Assembly: GCF_000735435.1 (NCBI RefSeq)
Contig: NZ_JMPP01000027.1
Span: forward strand, 37,396 to 101,395
Source of the DNA: Klebsiella planticola ATCC 33531
Lineage (GTDB): Bacteria > Pseudomonadota > Gammaproteobacteria > Enterobacterales > Enterobacteriaceae
Direction: 5' to 3'
DNA length: 64,000 bases
Shown here: positions 18,714-27,566 of the stretch, in pieces
How positions within the stretch are numbered: the first letter of the stretch is position 1
Layout: every line of letters starts with the position of its first letter
Program-made: the position numbers and the translations under genes
Notes under the pieces: model-generated
Database searches by the model: none
The model's input: the letters and a program-made list of their open reading frames with translations, nothing else
What the model was told of the DNA's origin: nothing

Positions 18714-20036
18714 TCAGGGGTGAGGGTTCTTTTTCATCAACATGGCGGTGAGGGCAGAGAGCAGACAGCCGCCGGTCAGGTAAATCGCCACGCTGTGCCA
18801 GGAGCCACCGGAGAAGGTGACCAATGCCGCGGCAATAAATGGCGTAAAGCCGCCGCCAATGACGCTGGCGACCTGATATCCGACGCCGGCCCCGCTGTAA
18901 CGATAGCTGGCGCCAAACATCTCGGTGAACATCGGTTGCTGAACACAAACCACCATATCATGGGCGATATTGGCCAGCATCAGGGCAAAAAAGAGGATCC
19001 AGAAGTACGACTGGCTTTCCAGCGCCATAAAGAACGGGAACGCGCTGAGCGTGCCGATGAGCGCACCGGTAATGTAGATCCGCCGGCGGCCGAAGCGATC
19101 CGCAAGCCAGGCGAAGCAGGGGATTGTCAGACAGCTGATTCCGCCGACCAGCAGGCCAATATTAAGGAACAGTTCACGCGGCAGGCCGAGGTTCTGCGTT
19201 GAGTAATTCAGGGCGAAGGCGGTGACAATATACATGGTCAGCAGTTCGCACAGACGCAGGGCGATAATCAGTAAAAATGCGCCGGGGTGACGGAGCAGGG
19301 CTTCGACGACCGGCAGGCGCTTTTTGGCCGTCTTTAGCTGCGCTTCCTGCTGCTGATGTTCAAACTCGGCAGATTCGGCCATGCCGTTGCGGATCCACAG
19401 CGCGACTAACACCAGCACCACGCTGAACAAGAACGGCAGGCGCCAGCCCCAGCTGAGAAACTGCTCGTTGGTGGTGTTCGCGCTGATCAGAGAGACCAGG
19501 CCGGTGGAAAGCAGCAGGCCAACGCCGTAGCCCACCTGAACCCCGCTGCTGTAGAAGGCTTTTTTATTTTTGGGCGCACTTTCTACCGCCAGCAGCGCCG
19601 CACCGCCCCATTCTCCGCCGACGGCGAAGCCCTGAATAGCGCGTAGGGTGACGAGCAGCACGGGGGCCCACCAGCCGATTTGGTTGAAGGAAGGGAGCAG
19701 ACCAATGCAGGCGGTCGCAATTCCCATCATCCAGACGGTCATCATCAGCATCCGTTTGCGGCCAAGGCGATCGCCGAAATGACCGAAGATAATGCCGCCG
19801 AGGGGACGAAACAGAAAGCCGACGCCGAAAGTGGCAAAGGCGGCCAGCGTGCCCATTGCCGGGCTAATCTGCGGGAAAAATTCGCGGTTAAACACCAGCG
19901 CGGCGGTGATGCCGTAGAGTAAAAAATCGTACCAGTCAACCACGGCGCCGGCAAAGCTGCCCCAGGCCGCTCTTCTGGCGCGATTGAGTGAACATGTCTC
20001 CTTGCCGGGGCGGGAGGAAATAAGCGTTGAGTCCAT
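18714..20036 (-). CDS. MFS transporter of the metabolite:H+ symporter (MHS) type
   Basis: A 440-residue 12-TM transporter. The MFS loop 2-3 motif reads RPLGGIIFGHFGDRLGRKRML, typical of the ProP/ShiA/CitA branch that imports organic acids or osmolytes. I chose the ATG at 20034-20036 with AGGACAGGT upstream; an ATG 10 codons earlier has no ribosome site. It precedes the lipoate-ligase-like gene on the same strand, so a carboxylate such as a lipoate-like acid is one guess, without direct support. Confidence 0.85.
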   Translation of the reverse strand: MDSTLISSRPGKETCSLNRARRAAWGSFAGAVVDWYDFLLYGITAALVFNREFFPQISPAMGTLAAFATFGVGFLFRPLGGIIFGHFGDRLGRKRMLMMTVWMMGIATACIGLLPSFNQIGWWAPVLLVTLRAIQGFAVGGEWGGAALLAVESAPKNKKAFYSSGVQVGYGVGLLLSTGLVSLISANTTNEQFLSWGWRLPFLFSVVLVLVALWIRNGMAESAEFEHQQQEAQLKTAKKRLPVVEALLRHPGAFLLIIALRLCELLTMYIVTAFALNYSTQNLGLPRELFLNIGLLVGGISCLTIPCFAWLADRFGRRRIYITGALIGTLSAFPFFMALESQSYFWILFFALMLANIAHDMVVCVQQPMFTEMFGASYRYSGAGVGYQVASVIGGGFTPFIAAALVTFSGGSWHSVAIYLTGGCLLSALTAMLMKKNPHP

Positions 20037-20327
20037 ACCTGTCCTGTCTGTTGCCGTGTTTATCATTATTGGAATGAGACGCAGTCTTAGCGGCGTCAGT
20101 ACAAAGACTACCGCGCTCCAGGATGAGAGAAAAGATTTTTACCGAAAGTGCTGCCTTAATGGCAAAAAATGTGCTTTTTATCGTCAGGTGTAAACAAAGG
20201 TTCAGAGTGTTCTGGAAAGAGAAAATATTTTTAATCGAGAACCTCACAACCCGCTGCTGACGTCTTTTAAGAATTGACCTTAATGGTTTACAATTAACTT
20301 ATCTCCAATTCCGGAATGGTGAGCTAA

Positions 20328-20825
20328 ATGCGTCTACTTTTCGCAGTTTTATTTTGTGTTATGGTTTTGCCTAATGCTTTTGCAGAAAAACTGCCTGCCC
20401 CTACGGGGAAGCCCGTTTTAACCATTTCCGGCTTGATTGGAAATACAAATGCAGGCGATACCGCGGTTTTTGACCTGGCGGCATTAGAAAAACTGGGGAT
20501 GGAGACTATTGTCACCACCACGCCCTGGTACTCAGGAAAAGTGCGTTTTGAGGGCGTTTCCCTTAGCAAACTCATGGATTTAGTCGGTGCCAGGGGCAAG
20601 ACGGCCAAGGTCATTGCCTTAAACGACTATACGACGATGGTCCCGCTCGATGATTTTCGCCAGTTCCCTGTTATCCTCGCGCTAAAATTAAATGGCGAAT
20701 ATATGCACATCCGCGATAAAGGCCCTTTATTTATTGTTTATCCGTACGATAGCAGCCCTGAACTGCAAAACCAGGTTTATTATTCCCGTTCGGCGTGGCA
20801 AGTCTCAAAAATTATCATTGAGTAA
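20328..20825 (+). CDS. Periplasmic SUOX-fold (molybdopterin-binding-like) protein
   Basis: A 165-residue secreted protein with a signal peptide (MRLLFAVLFCVMVLPNAFA) and an oxidoreductase molybdopterin-binding-type domain (DTAVFDLAALEKLG, VRFEGVSLSKLMDLVGA, YMHIRDKGPLFIVYPYD). I see no cysteine in the mature part where SUOX enzymes coordinate Mo, so cofactor binding is doubtful. Ten bases separate it from the GGDEF-EAL gene, implying one transcript and a possible sensor-effector pair. Confidence 0.75.
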   Translation: MRLLFAVLFCVMVLPNAFAEKLPAPTGKPVLTISGLIGNTNAGDTAVFDLAALEKLGMETIVTTTPWYSGKVRFEGVSLSKLMDLVGARGKTAKVIALNDYTTMVPLDDFRQFPVILALKLNGEYMHIRDKGPLFIVYPYDSSPELQNQVYYSRSAWQVSKIIIE

Positions 20826-20835
20826 GGGTTTGATC

Positions 20836-22758
20836 TTGAATCGAATACTTACCGGGATTATTTTGTCGCTGTTCATCATCACCGGATACATTACGTATCT
20901 GGTGCATGAGCGGCAAAGTGAGTTACAGAAATTAACCCGCTATACGGACTCCTGGTCAGTCGCCCAGATAGTTTCCGAGTATATGCGGCTGGAGTCGAGT
21001 TTAGGCGCATTCGCACTCGGCGTGGAGAGCGCGGACCGCGATCAGGTACGTCTGCGTCTCGATATTATGTTGAGCCAGATAGAGCTGTTGCAGCAGGGCG
21101 AACTGAAGAATTTTATTCATAAAGATGCCGGGCGCCAGGCCACCGTCGATAGTTTGATCGCTATTTTGCAGCAGCTCGATAGCGGGCTGGATAAAATGAC
21201 ACCTGCTCAGATTAAGGCGGTGTTAGGCAAGATGAGAGAGATTGACGGCCCGATGACCTCGCTTGCCTCCACCTCGCTGGTGCAGGGGATTGACGTTGTT
21301 AATCATACGCACGATAAAATTCAGAATCTGTATTACATCTATTCAATTATCTCCATCCTGTTGATTACAACCTGTATCACGTTGGGGCTGTTGATGCTGC
21401 GACAGAATAACAATCTGCGGCGTGCCCACGTGCGAATGAAGCTGCTGGCCGACGATCTGCAGCTGTCAAAAGAGAAACTGCAGGTGCAAAACCGCCGTCT
21501 GCAGTACGATGCCTACCATGACTCGCTGACCGGTATGCCTAACCGGCTCTCCTTCTGGCAAAAGCTGCAGGAAATTGTCAATCAGGTCAGGCCTTACGAT
21601 GGCTGTGCCGTGGTGATGCTTTTCGACCTCGATAATTTTAAAGATGTAAACGATACGCTGGGCCACGATTCCGGCGATAAACTGCTGCAGGAACTGGCCA
21701 GCCGCCTGTCGTTTTTCCGTAAAACCGCGGAAACGCTCTATCGTCTGGGAGGCGATGAATTCGCCCTGATCTCCTGTGACCTGAGCGAAGAGATGGCGCT
21801 GGAACGGGCGATGGTGATCCGGGAAAAAATCATCCAGCCCTATCAAATCTATGACTCGATGATCAACATTGATGCCTGCATCGGCATCGTGCTTTCCGAT
21901 CGCGAAACGCGCACCGATTATTTATATAAATGCGCCGATCTGGCGCTGTATGAGGCGAAAAAAGAGGGCGCAGGTACCGTCAAGGTGTTCCGTGCCGGCA
22001 TGCTGCAACGTCTGCAGGAGAATAAATCGTTTGAGGATGACCTGCTGCAGGCGCTCGGTAATGGTGAATTCCGGGTTTATTACCAACCGATAGCCGACAC
22101 GGTCAGCGGCGAAATTTACGGTTATGAAGCGCTGGTGCGCTGGTTCCATCCGGTACGCGGCGTGGTTCCGCCGAGCACCTTCATTCCGATTGCCGAGAAA
22201 ACGGGCATGATAAACGCCCTCGGCGAGTGGGTGCTCAGCACCGCCTGCGAAGAGGCGGCGCGCTGGTCATCGCCGCTTAAGGTCTCGGTAAACGTGTCGC
22301 CTATTCAGTTGATTAACAGTTCGTTGACCGATGTGATTGTCAGCGTATTGAAAAAAACCGGCCTCGACCCGCATCGTCTGGATCTGGAAATTACCGAGTC
22401 GGATGTGTTCAATGAAAACACGCGCTCCTTAGAGATCCTCAGCCAACTGCGTGAGCTCGGGATTCAGATTTCGATTGATGATTTTGGTACCGGCTACTCG
22501 TCATTGTCGCGGCTGAGCTATTTCCCGTTCGATAAGATAAAAATCGATCGCTCGTTTGTGATTAATATTCCTCTGCAAAAAGACGATCTCGATATTGTGC
22601 GTCTGATCATCAGCATGGGGAAAAGTTTACATATGCGTATTGTCGCCGAAGGCGTCGAAACAGAAGAACAACTCCATTCGCTGCAACAATTAGGTTGCGA
22701 TCTGGTTCAGGGTTATCTAATTGGTAAACCTGGCCCTCTGAACACACCGGCAAAATAA
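20836..22758 (+). CDS. Membrane GGDEF-EAL protein (c-di-GMP turnover)
   Basis: About 640 residues from a TTG start at 20836 (AAGG eight bases upstream). A first TM helix (about residues 4-23) and a second (about 172-195) enclose a periplasmic sensor region of about 145 residues. The GGDEF domain has an intact motif at residues 305-309 with no RxxD inhibitory site before it. The EAL domain has E431-AL and the metal and catalytic residues (NVSP, LEITES, IDDFGTG, KIDRSF, EGVETEEQ, QGYLIGKP), so phosphodiesterase activity is likely. The periplasmic protein encoded just upstream may feed its sensor domain. Confidence 0.88.
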   Translation: MNRILTGIILSLFIITGYITYLVHERQSELQKLTRYTDSWSVAQIVSEYMRLESSLGAFALGVESADRDQVRLRLDIMLSQIELLQQGELKNFIHKDAGRQATVDSLIAILQQLDSGLDKMTPAQIKAVLGKMREIDGPMTSLASTSLVQGIDVVNHTHDKIQNLYYIYSIISILLITTCITLGLLMLRQNNNLRRAHVRMKLLADDLQLSKEKLQVQNRRLQYDAYHDSLTGMPNRLSFWQKLQEIVNQVRPYDGCAVVMLFDLDNFKDVNDTLGHDSGDKLLQELASRLSFFRKTAETLYRLGGDEFALISCDLSEEMALERAMVIREKIIQPYQIYDSMINIDACIGIVLSDRETRTDYLYKCADLALYEAKKEGAGTVKVFRAGMLQRLQENKSFEDDLLQALGNGEFRVYYQPIADTVSGEIYGYEALVRWFHPVRGVVPPSTFIPIAEKTGMINALGEWVLSTACEEAARWSSPLKVSVNVSPIQLINSSLTDVIVSVLKKTGLDPHRLDLEITESDVFNENTRSLEILSQLRELGIQISIDDFGTGYSSLSRLSYFPFDKIKIDRSFVINIPLQKDDLDIVRLIISMGKSLHMRIVAEGVETEEQLHSLQQLGCDLVQGYLIGKPGPLNTPAK

Positions 22759-22847
22759 ATTATCGCCTCTCCTGTCTTATCGCGGATCTGATTCACAGGT
22801 CCGTCCATTCTTATATTTCAAAAAACTAACCCTTATTGAGTATTAAC

Positions 22848-22902
22848 AGGGGTAGAAACTTATCATCTTTAAAAATAATACCCTCAGTGATTAAAAGGGG
22901 TA
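22848..22902. promoter_or_regulatory. Two NarL/NarP-type heptamers upstream of the yeaR-like gene
   Basis: AGGGGTA occurs at 22848-22854 and 22896-22902, each a full match to the NarL heptamer TACYYMT on the opposite strand. TTGAGTA just upstream matches 6 of 7. E. coli yeaR-yoaG is activated by nitrate through Nar regulators and repressed by NsrR, so nitrate control is inferred here. Confidence 0.5.
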
Positions 22903-22966
22903 TATCATATGCAACATATTTCACCGTTCCCACCGCACGCAAGGGTGCGGAAAGCGAGGCCGAATC

Positions 22967-23299
22967 ATGCAGCGAATTATTATTCCCACCCATTATGTTC
23001 ATACGCGAACCACGCCCCTGTGGACGAAAGAGACGGCGCCCGCCTCTATCTGGCAGCGGCATCTTGATGCAGGAACGCGGCAGGGGGTCTATCCCCGTCT
23101 GGCTGTGATGCAGGGGGCTATCCGCTATTACGGCTATGCCGATGAGACCAGCCCGCAGCCGGTGGCAACGCTGACGATTGAAGCCGGACAGTTTGGCGTA
23201 TTTCCGCCGGAGAAATGGCACCGAATTGAAGCATTGACTGAAGACACCGTCTTCAATGTGGATTTTTATGTCGATCCTCAAATTCTGATAGAGGGATAA
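22967..23299 (+). CDS. YeaR-like DUF1971 protein
   Basis: A 110-residue small cupin-like protein, very similar to E. coli YeaR (HTRTTPLWTKETAPASIWQRHLDAGTRQGVYPRL; QFGVFPPEKWHRIEA). This family (YeaR/TehB-like DUF1971) is linked to nitrate and nitric-oxide stress. GAGG precedes the ATG at 22967. It is followed after 10 bp by a YoaG-like gene, reproducing the yeaR-yoaG operon. Confidence 0.88.
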   Translation: MQRIIIPTHYVHTRTTPLWTKETAPASIWQRHLDAGTRQGVYPRLAVMQGAIRYYGYADETSPQPVATLTIEAGQFGVFPPEKWHRIEALTEDTVFNVDFYVDPQILIEG

Positions 23300-23309
23300 G
23301 GCTGCACCT

Positions 23310-23648
23310 ATGAACAACGAAAATAGAGGTTATTCCCTGGCTGTTGCTAACGGCAACAATAATGACAGGCAAGAGAAAGTCTATTTGAAGCCGATGGCGC
23401 TATATATTCCCGCCATGGCTGAGCAGGCGCTGGCAGAACTTGTTGCCCCGCTGTCCTCTGACAATACGCAGGGAAAGGGGTTCACGCTGTCGGTGACCAA
23501 TAATAATAATGGCGTATCGGTGGATAAAGAGTTTGCCTCCCTGAATGAGCTGCAGGCGCCGGGCGTGGCTGCCGATGCCGTCAAAGATCTGATTAATATC
23601 GTGCGCGGTTATGAATCGGATGAAGAGACCAACGTCTGCGGCTGGTAG
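23310..23648 (+). CDS. Double-domain YoaG-like protein (DUF1869)
   Basis: A 112-residue protein. Its C-terminal half (about residues 58-112) matches E. coli YoaG, a 60-residue dimeric protein, down to the end VCGW. The N-terminal half (about residues 8-50, YSLAVANGNNN...AMAEQALAELVAPL) looks like a second, diverged copy of the same fold, so the gene appears to encode an internal tandem duplication. It is co-transcribed with the yeaR-like gene. Function unknown. Confidence 0.85.
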   Translation: MNNENRGYSLAVANGNNNDRQEKVYLKPMALYIPAMAEQALAELVAPLSSDNTQGKGFTLSVTNNNNGVSVDKEFASLNELQAPGVAADAVKDLINIVRGYESDEETNVCGW

Positions 23649-23667
23649 TTTACACGCGAAACATCGG

Positions 23668-23695
23668 GCAGACACCCTGGGTGTCTGCTTTCTTC
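23668..23695 (+). terminator. Rho-independent terminator after the yoaG-like gene
   Basis: Stem GCAGACACC / GGTGTCTGC with a 3-nt loop, followed by TTTCTTC, 20 bp after the stop. The remaining bases to 24003 are non-coding and hold operator A at 23869. Confidence 0.8.
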
Positions 23696-23868
23696 ACCGG
23701 CCAGCCATCTTAGCGGGTGATCTTGTCATTTCCGCGCTGACCTCTGTCATCTGAAAAGCCGTATCTGACGCTCCTTCGGATAGATTTTCGTACGACAAGC
23801 TTATGTTCCCGGTACGGTCCCGTCTCCTGCTGTTCCCTCGTTTTTATGCGCGTCTCTGTTTGTTTATA

Positions 23869-23886
23869 TAACTAACTAGTTGGTTA
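23869..23886. promoter_or_regulatory. Shared palindromic operator, copy A
   Basis: TAACTAACTAGTTGGTTA, an 18-bp near-perfect palindrome, 118 bp upstream of the TIM-barrel gene at 24004. It is one of eleven related sites in the 23.8-48.7 kb region (see the regulon finding). The putative binder is the TetR protein encoded at 34530 (inference). Confidence 0.75.
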
Positions 23887-24003
23887 TGTGATTGTCGTCG
23901 TATTTACCCAACATATTAATTTATATAATGCTTTGTTGAGAAAGTTGATGCTCAATTTATCTGGTTTAACGTTTTTCAGGCATAAAACACTGAGGTCACA
24001 CAG

Positions 24004-24837
24004 ATGAGTCAACCCGACAGCCGTAAACTATCCCTCAATACCGCCACGGTGCGGCAGAAATGGAAACTTGATCAGATCATTGAAGGGTGCGCCCGGCATG
24101 AGATCCGTGGCATTGCGCCATGGCGCGATCAGGTGCAGGCGCTGGGGCTAAAAGAGTCTGCGCGTCTTATCCGCCATCATGACCTGCTGCTGAGCGGCTA
24201 TTGCCGCGGCGGGATGTTTCCCGGTAGCACCCCGGAGGAACGCAGGGAAAAAGCGCTGGATAACCGACGGGCGGTGGACGAAGCGCTGGAGCTTGGCGCA
24301 CCCTGCCTGGTGCTGGTGGTCGGAGGGCTGCCTGCGGGATCGAAAGATTTACTCGCCGCCAGGCAGCAGGTGCGCGATGGCCTGAGCGAGCTGCTGGACT
24401 ATGCGCGCCCGCTCGGCATGCCGCTGGCGATCGAGCCCCTGCATCCAATGTACGCCGCCGAGCGCGCCTGCGTAAATACTCTGGCTCAGGCCAACGATCT
24501 TTGCGACGAATTAGGCGACGAGGGGCTGGGTATCGCCGTGGATCTCTATCACACCTGGTGGGATCCGCAGTTTCAGCAGCAGATTGAACGGGCCGGCGTC
24601 GAGCGGCTGTTGGCTTTTCATATTTGCGACTGGTTAGTGCCCACTACGGATATGCTGCTGGATCGCGGCATGATGGGGGACGGAGTTATCGACATCCGTA
24701 GCCATCGCCAGGCTATCGAGGCGCTGGGCTACACCGGTCTGCACGAAGTGGAGATCTTCTCCAGTAACAACTGGTGGCAGCGGGATCCGGATGAGGTGCT
24801 GGCCATCTGCAAGCAACGCCACCGCGAATTTGGCTAG
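24004..24837 (+). CDS. Sugar phosphate isomerase/epimerase-family TIM barrel
   Basis: A 277-residue AP-endonuclease-2-like TIM barrel, the fold of sugar isomerases, inosose dehydratase (IolE) and hydroxypyruvate isomerase. Candidate metal ligands are visible in order: the Glu of LAIEPLHP, the Asp/His of IAVDLYHTWWDP, the His of LAFHICDW and the Glu of HEVEIFS. It has a GAGG Shine-Dalgarno. It is a single gene with its own operator (23869), so it belongs to the shared regulon. Exact substrate not deducible. Confidence 0.85.
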   Translation: MSQPDSRKLSLNTATVRQKWKLDQIIEGCARHEIRGIAPWRDQVQALGLKESARLIRHHDLLLSGYCRGGMFPGSTPEERREKALDNRRAVDEALELGAPCLVLVVGGLPAGSKDLLAARQQVRDGLSELLDYARPLGMPLAIEPLHPMYAAERACVNTLAQANDLCDELGDEGLGIAVDLYHTWWDPQFQQQIERAGVERLLAFHICDWLVPTTDMLLDRGMMGDGVIDIRSHRQAIEALGYTGLHEVEIFSSNNWWQRDPDEVLAICKQRHREFG

Positions 24838-24846
24838 GGGAGGGGG

Positions 24847-24870
24847 TTCCCAGAGCGGTTACTCTGGGAA
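24847..24870. terminator. Hairpin between convergent genes
   Basis: TTCCCAGAG / CTCTGGGAA, a 9-bp stem with a 6-nt loop between the convergent TIM-barrel and DUF993 genes. It lacks a clear T-tract, so the terminator role is tentative. Confidence 0.45.
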
Positions 24871-24893
24871 ATCAACGCCTCGTCTTATAATCC

Positions 24894-26057
24894 TCAGAGG
24901 CCATAAACCGTCAGCAGATTTTTCATTCGCCGGGTAGCCAGCTGCGGATTTTGCAACAGACCGGCCTGGTCCGCCAGGCGGAAAATCTCGGCATAGTGGC
25001 TAATCTCGCGTGCCGCCTGCATCCCGCCGGCCATCGAGAAATGGCTCTGGTGGCCGTTGAGCCACGCCAGAAATACAATGCCCGCTTTGTAATACTGCGT
25101 CGGCGCTTTAAAGATTTCCCGCGACAGGGCGACAGTGGGGTTCATCAGACGATAGTATTCCCCGCTATTGCCCTGCGCCAGTTCGTTGAGCGCCGCGGCG
25201 GCAACCGGGGCGATAGCGTCGAAAATACCTAACAGCGCATGCGAGTAATAGCCATCCTCTCCGGCAATCAGTTCGGGATAGTTGAAATCGTCGCCGGTGT
25301 ACATTTTCACCTGCGAAGGCAGACGCTTACGGAAGGCGACCTCTTTTTCTTTACTCAGCAGCGAAATCTTAATCCCTTCCACTTTATCGACGTTGTTGGC
25401 GATGATCTCAAGCACGGTATCCGCGGCGGCGGCAAAATCCGTCGATCCCCAGTAGCCGGTTAGCGCCGGGTCAAACATCTCTCCCAGCCAGTGGAGAATA
25501 ATTTTATCCTGGCTCTGTTCCAGCAGACGGTTATAGACGGCAAGATAATCCTGCGGCGTTTTGGCCACTTTGGCTAAGGCCCGGCTGGCCATCAAAATGA
25601 TTTTGCCGTTATGTTTTTCGACCAGTTCCATCTGCTCTTCATAGGCCGCGATAACCTGTTCCAGCGTGGTGGCGTGGGCCGCCTCCAGCTGATCGGTTCC
25701 CACGCCGGCGGCAAGGTCGGCACCGGGTACGGTTTGCGCCTCTTGCAGCGAGCGGATAATCAGCTCTTTGGCGATCTCCCAGCTTACTCCCATTCCGCGC
25801 TGCGCGGTGTCCATTGCTTCGGCAATATTAAACCCCAGGCGCCAGAGATGGTGGCGATAGGCCAGAGTCGAGTCCCAGTCTATGCGCGGATTGTTCAGCC
25901 AGTCCGCCCCCTGATGCTGCGGGTCGATCACCACGTGGGCGGCGGCATAGGCGATACGGTTAAACGCGGGGGTGATAACCGTCGGGCGTTCTTCTGTGGT
26001 CACCAGCTGATAATCGGTGATAGTCCCTTGTAGGGTAGGCAGGTGAATGTTAAGCAT
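24894..26057 (-). CDS. DUF993 protein, DHDPS/NAL aldolase-like
   Basis: A 387-residue protein of the DUF993 family. The C-terminal half resembles class I DHDPS/N-acetylneuraminate lyase barrels. VEGIKISLL places Lys230 where the Schiff-base lysine of GIKEATG occurs, and it is followed by YTGDDFNYPELIAGEDGYYSHALLGIFDAIAP, like the GDD/G-x-x-G-x-x-S part of DHDPS. A retro-aldol or dehydratase role on a keto sugar acid is therefore likely, but the substrate is unknown. The start has an AAGGAG ribosome site. Operator B lies 13 bp upstream of the ATG. Confidence 0.8.
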   Translation of the reverse strand: MLNIHLPTLQGTITDYQLVTTEERPTVITPAFNRIAYAAAHVVIDPQHQGADWLNNPRIDWDSTLAYRHHLWRLGFNIAEAMDTAQRGMGVSWEIAKELIIRSLQEAQTVPGADLAAGVGTDQLEAAHATTLEQVIAAYEEQMELVEKHNGKIILMASRALAKVAKTPQDYLAVYNRLLEQSQDKIILHWLGEMFDPALTGYWGSTDFAAAADTVLEIIANNVDKVEGIKISLLSKEKEVAFRKRLPSQVKMYTGDDFNYPELIAGEDGYYSHALLGIFDAIAPVAAAALNELAQGNSGEYYRLMNPTVALSREIFKAPTQYYKAGIVFLAWLNGHQSHFSMAGGMQAAREISHYAEIFRLADQAGLLQNPQLATRRMKNLLTVYGL

Positions 26058-26070
26058 ACTGACTCCTTAG

Positions 26071-26090
26071 TTAAGTATCTGTTTAGTTAC
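26071..26090. promoter_or_regulatory. Shared palindromic operator, copy B
   Basis: TTAAGTATCTGTTTAGTTAC matches 15 of 20 positions of GTAACTAACTAGTTAGTTAC. It is the least symmetric of the strong copies and sits immediately upstream of the DUF993 start. Confidence 0.55.
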
Positions 26091-26252
26091 TTATAGGTGT
26101 ACTTTTTGCCCACAGAAAAGTCAAGATACTCACGGCTAAAGTGATAAGCCGGGCAGCCAATGGTGAGCTGGCCGCTGCCTGTCATTGCAATATTTGTCGC
26201 CCAGTTAACAACAATTATTTAACAGGATTGACAACCATATTTATCCATTGTA

Positions 26253-26272
26253 GTAACTATCTGGTTATTTAA
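26253..26272. promoter_or_regulatory. Shared palindromic operator, copy C
   Basis: GTAACTATCTGGTTATTTAA matches 16 of 20 positions of the consensus. It lies 62 bp upstream of the acyl-CoA dehydrogenase start, in the divergent gap with the DUF993 gene. Confidence 0.65.
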
Positions 26273-26334
26273 TTAATGTGTTCGGGTGTCGTGAAAAACA
26301 GACGGCATGACTAATAGCTGGCAGGAGGATGACC

Positions 26335-27468
26335 ATGTATTTGACTGAAACCCATCAACAGATCCGCGAGATGACCCGTAAGTTTGCCGACGAGGTCATT
26401 CGGCCTCAGGCGGAAGAGCTGGACAGAGAAGAGCGTTTTGCCGCGGAGATCTACCAACAAATGGGGGAACTGGGGCTGTTCGGTATCACCGTTCCGGAAG
26501 AGTACGGCGGCGTCGGACTGGATGCGGTTGCCTATGCCGTGGTGATGGAAGAACTGTCGCGCGGTTACGCCTCGATTGCCGATCAGTGCGGCCTGGTCGA
26601 GTTGCTGGGAACGCTGTTGTCAAAATACGGTGATGATGCGCAACGCGCCCAGTGGCTGCCGGGCCTGCTGAATGCATCGTTGAAAGGGGCCTACTGCATC
26701 ACCGAAGCCGGGGCCGGTTCCGATGTTTCAGGGATTAAAACCACCGCGACCCGTACTGCGGATGGCTGGGTGCTGAACGGGAGTAAACTGTGGATCCATA
26801 ATGCGCCGGTGGCCGATGTCGCTTTTGTGCTGGCGCGCACGGATAAAGATGCCGGTCACCGCGGTATGAGCATCTTTATTGTCGATTGCTCCCGCGACGG
26901 TGTCTCCCGTGGCCCGAAAGAGCATAAAATGGGTCAGCGCTCATCACAGGTGGGCGAACTGCATTTCAACCAGGTCAGGCTGCCGGCACAGGCGCTGCTG
27001 GGGCCGGAAAACCGCGGCTTCCACATTATGATGAGCGTGCTGAATAAAGGTCGGGTGGGCATCGGCGCGCTGGCGGTCGGCATTGCCCGCGCCGGGCTGG
27101 AAGCGGCGATCGCGTATGCGAAACAGCGCGAACAGTTCGGCAAACCGATTGCTGATTTCCAGGGCGTACAGTTTATGCTGGCGGATATCGCCAAAGACAC
27201 CGAGGCTGCTCGCCTGCTGGTGCATAGCGCGGCCTATAAAATTGACACCGATGCGCCAGATACTTCGATTGCCTGCTCGATGGCGAAATGCTTTGCCGGC
27301 GATGTCGCGGTGCAGCACAGCGGAAATGCGGTGCAAATTTTTGGCGGCGGCGGCTATATTCGCGGCGTGGAGGTGGAACGCCTGTACCGCGATGCCAAGA
27401 TAACTCAAATCTATGAAGGGACTAACCAGATTCAGCGCATGATTATCGGCCGCAATTTACTGGCGTAA
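26335..27468 (+). CDS. Acyl-CoA dehydrogenase
   Basis: A 377-residue FAD enzyme with the standard N-terminal helical, middle beta and C-terminal helical domains (CITEAGAGSDVSGIKTTA; REQFGKPIADFQ; IYEGTNQIQR). The catalytic Glu of the short-chain/branched-chain group is in the YEGT motif (about residue 361). I start at the second ATG (26335) because the AGGAGG at 26323-26328 abuts the first ATG with no spacing. Electrons would pass to the ETF and ETF-QO encoded just downstream on the other strand. Confidence 0.92.
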   Translation: MYLTETHQQIREMTRKFADEVIRPQAEELDREERFAAEIYQQMGELGLFGITVPEEYGGVGLDAVAYAVVMEELSRGYASIADQCGLVELLGTLLSKYGDDAQRAQWLPGLLNASLKGAYCITEAGAGSDVSGIKTTATRTADGWVLNGSKLWIHNAPVADVAFVLARTDKDAGHRGMSIFIVDCSRDGVSRGPKEHKMGQRSSQVGELHFNQVRLPAQALLGPENRGFHIMMSVLNKGRVGIGALAVGIARAGLEAAIAYAKQREQFGKPIADFQGVQFMLADIAKDTEAARLLVHSAAYKIDTDAPDTSIACSMAKCFAGDVAVQHSGNAVQIFGGGGYIRGVEVERLYRDAKITQIYEGTNQIQRMIIGRNLLA

Positions 27469-27490
27469 TCCCTATTGCCCGACAGAACAG

Positions 27491-27516
27491 GCACCCCAGA
27501 CGGGGTGCTTTTTTTT
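27491..27516 (+). terminator. Rho-independent terminator after acyl-CoA dehydrogenase
   Basis: Stem GCACCCC / GGGGTGC with AGAC loop and eight T residues. Confidence 0.92.
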
Positions 27517-27566
27517 GCCGGTAGCCGGCATATGGTGGGAAGGGGGCAGAACGCAGGCACAGAAAA

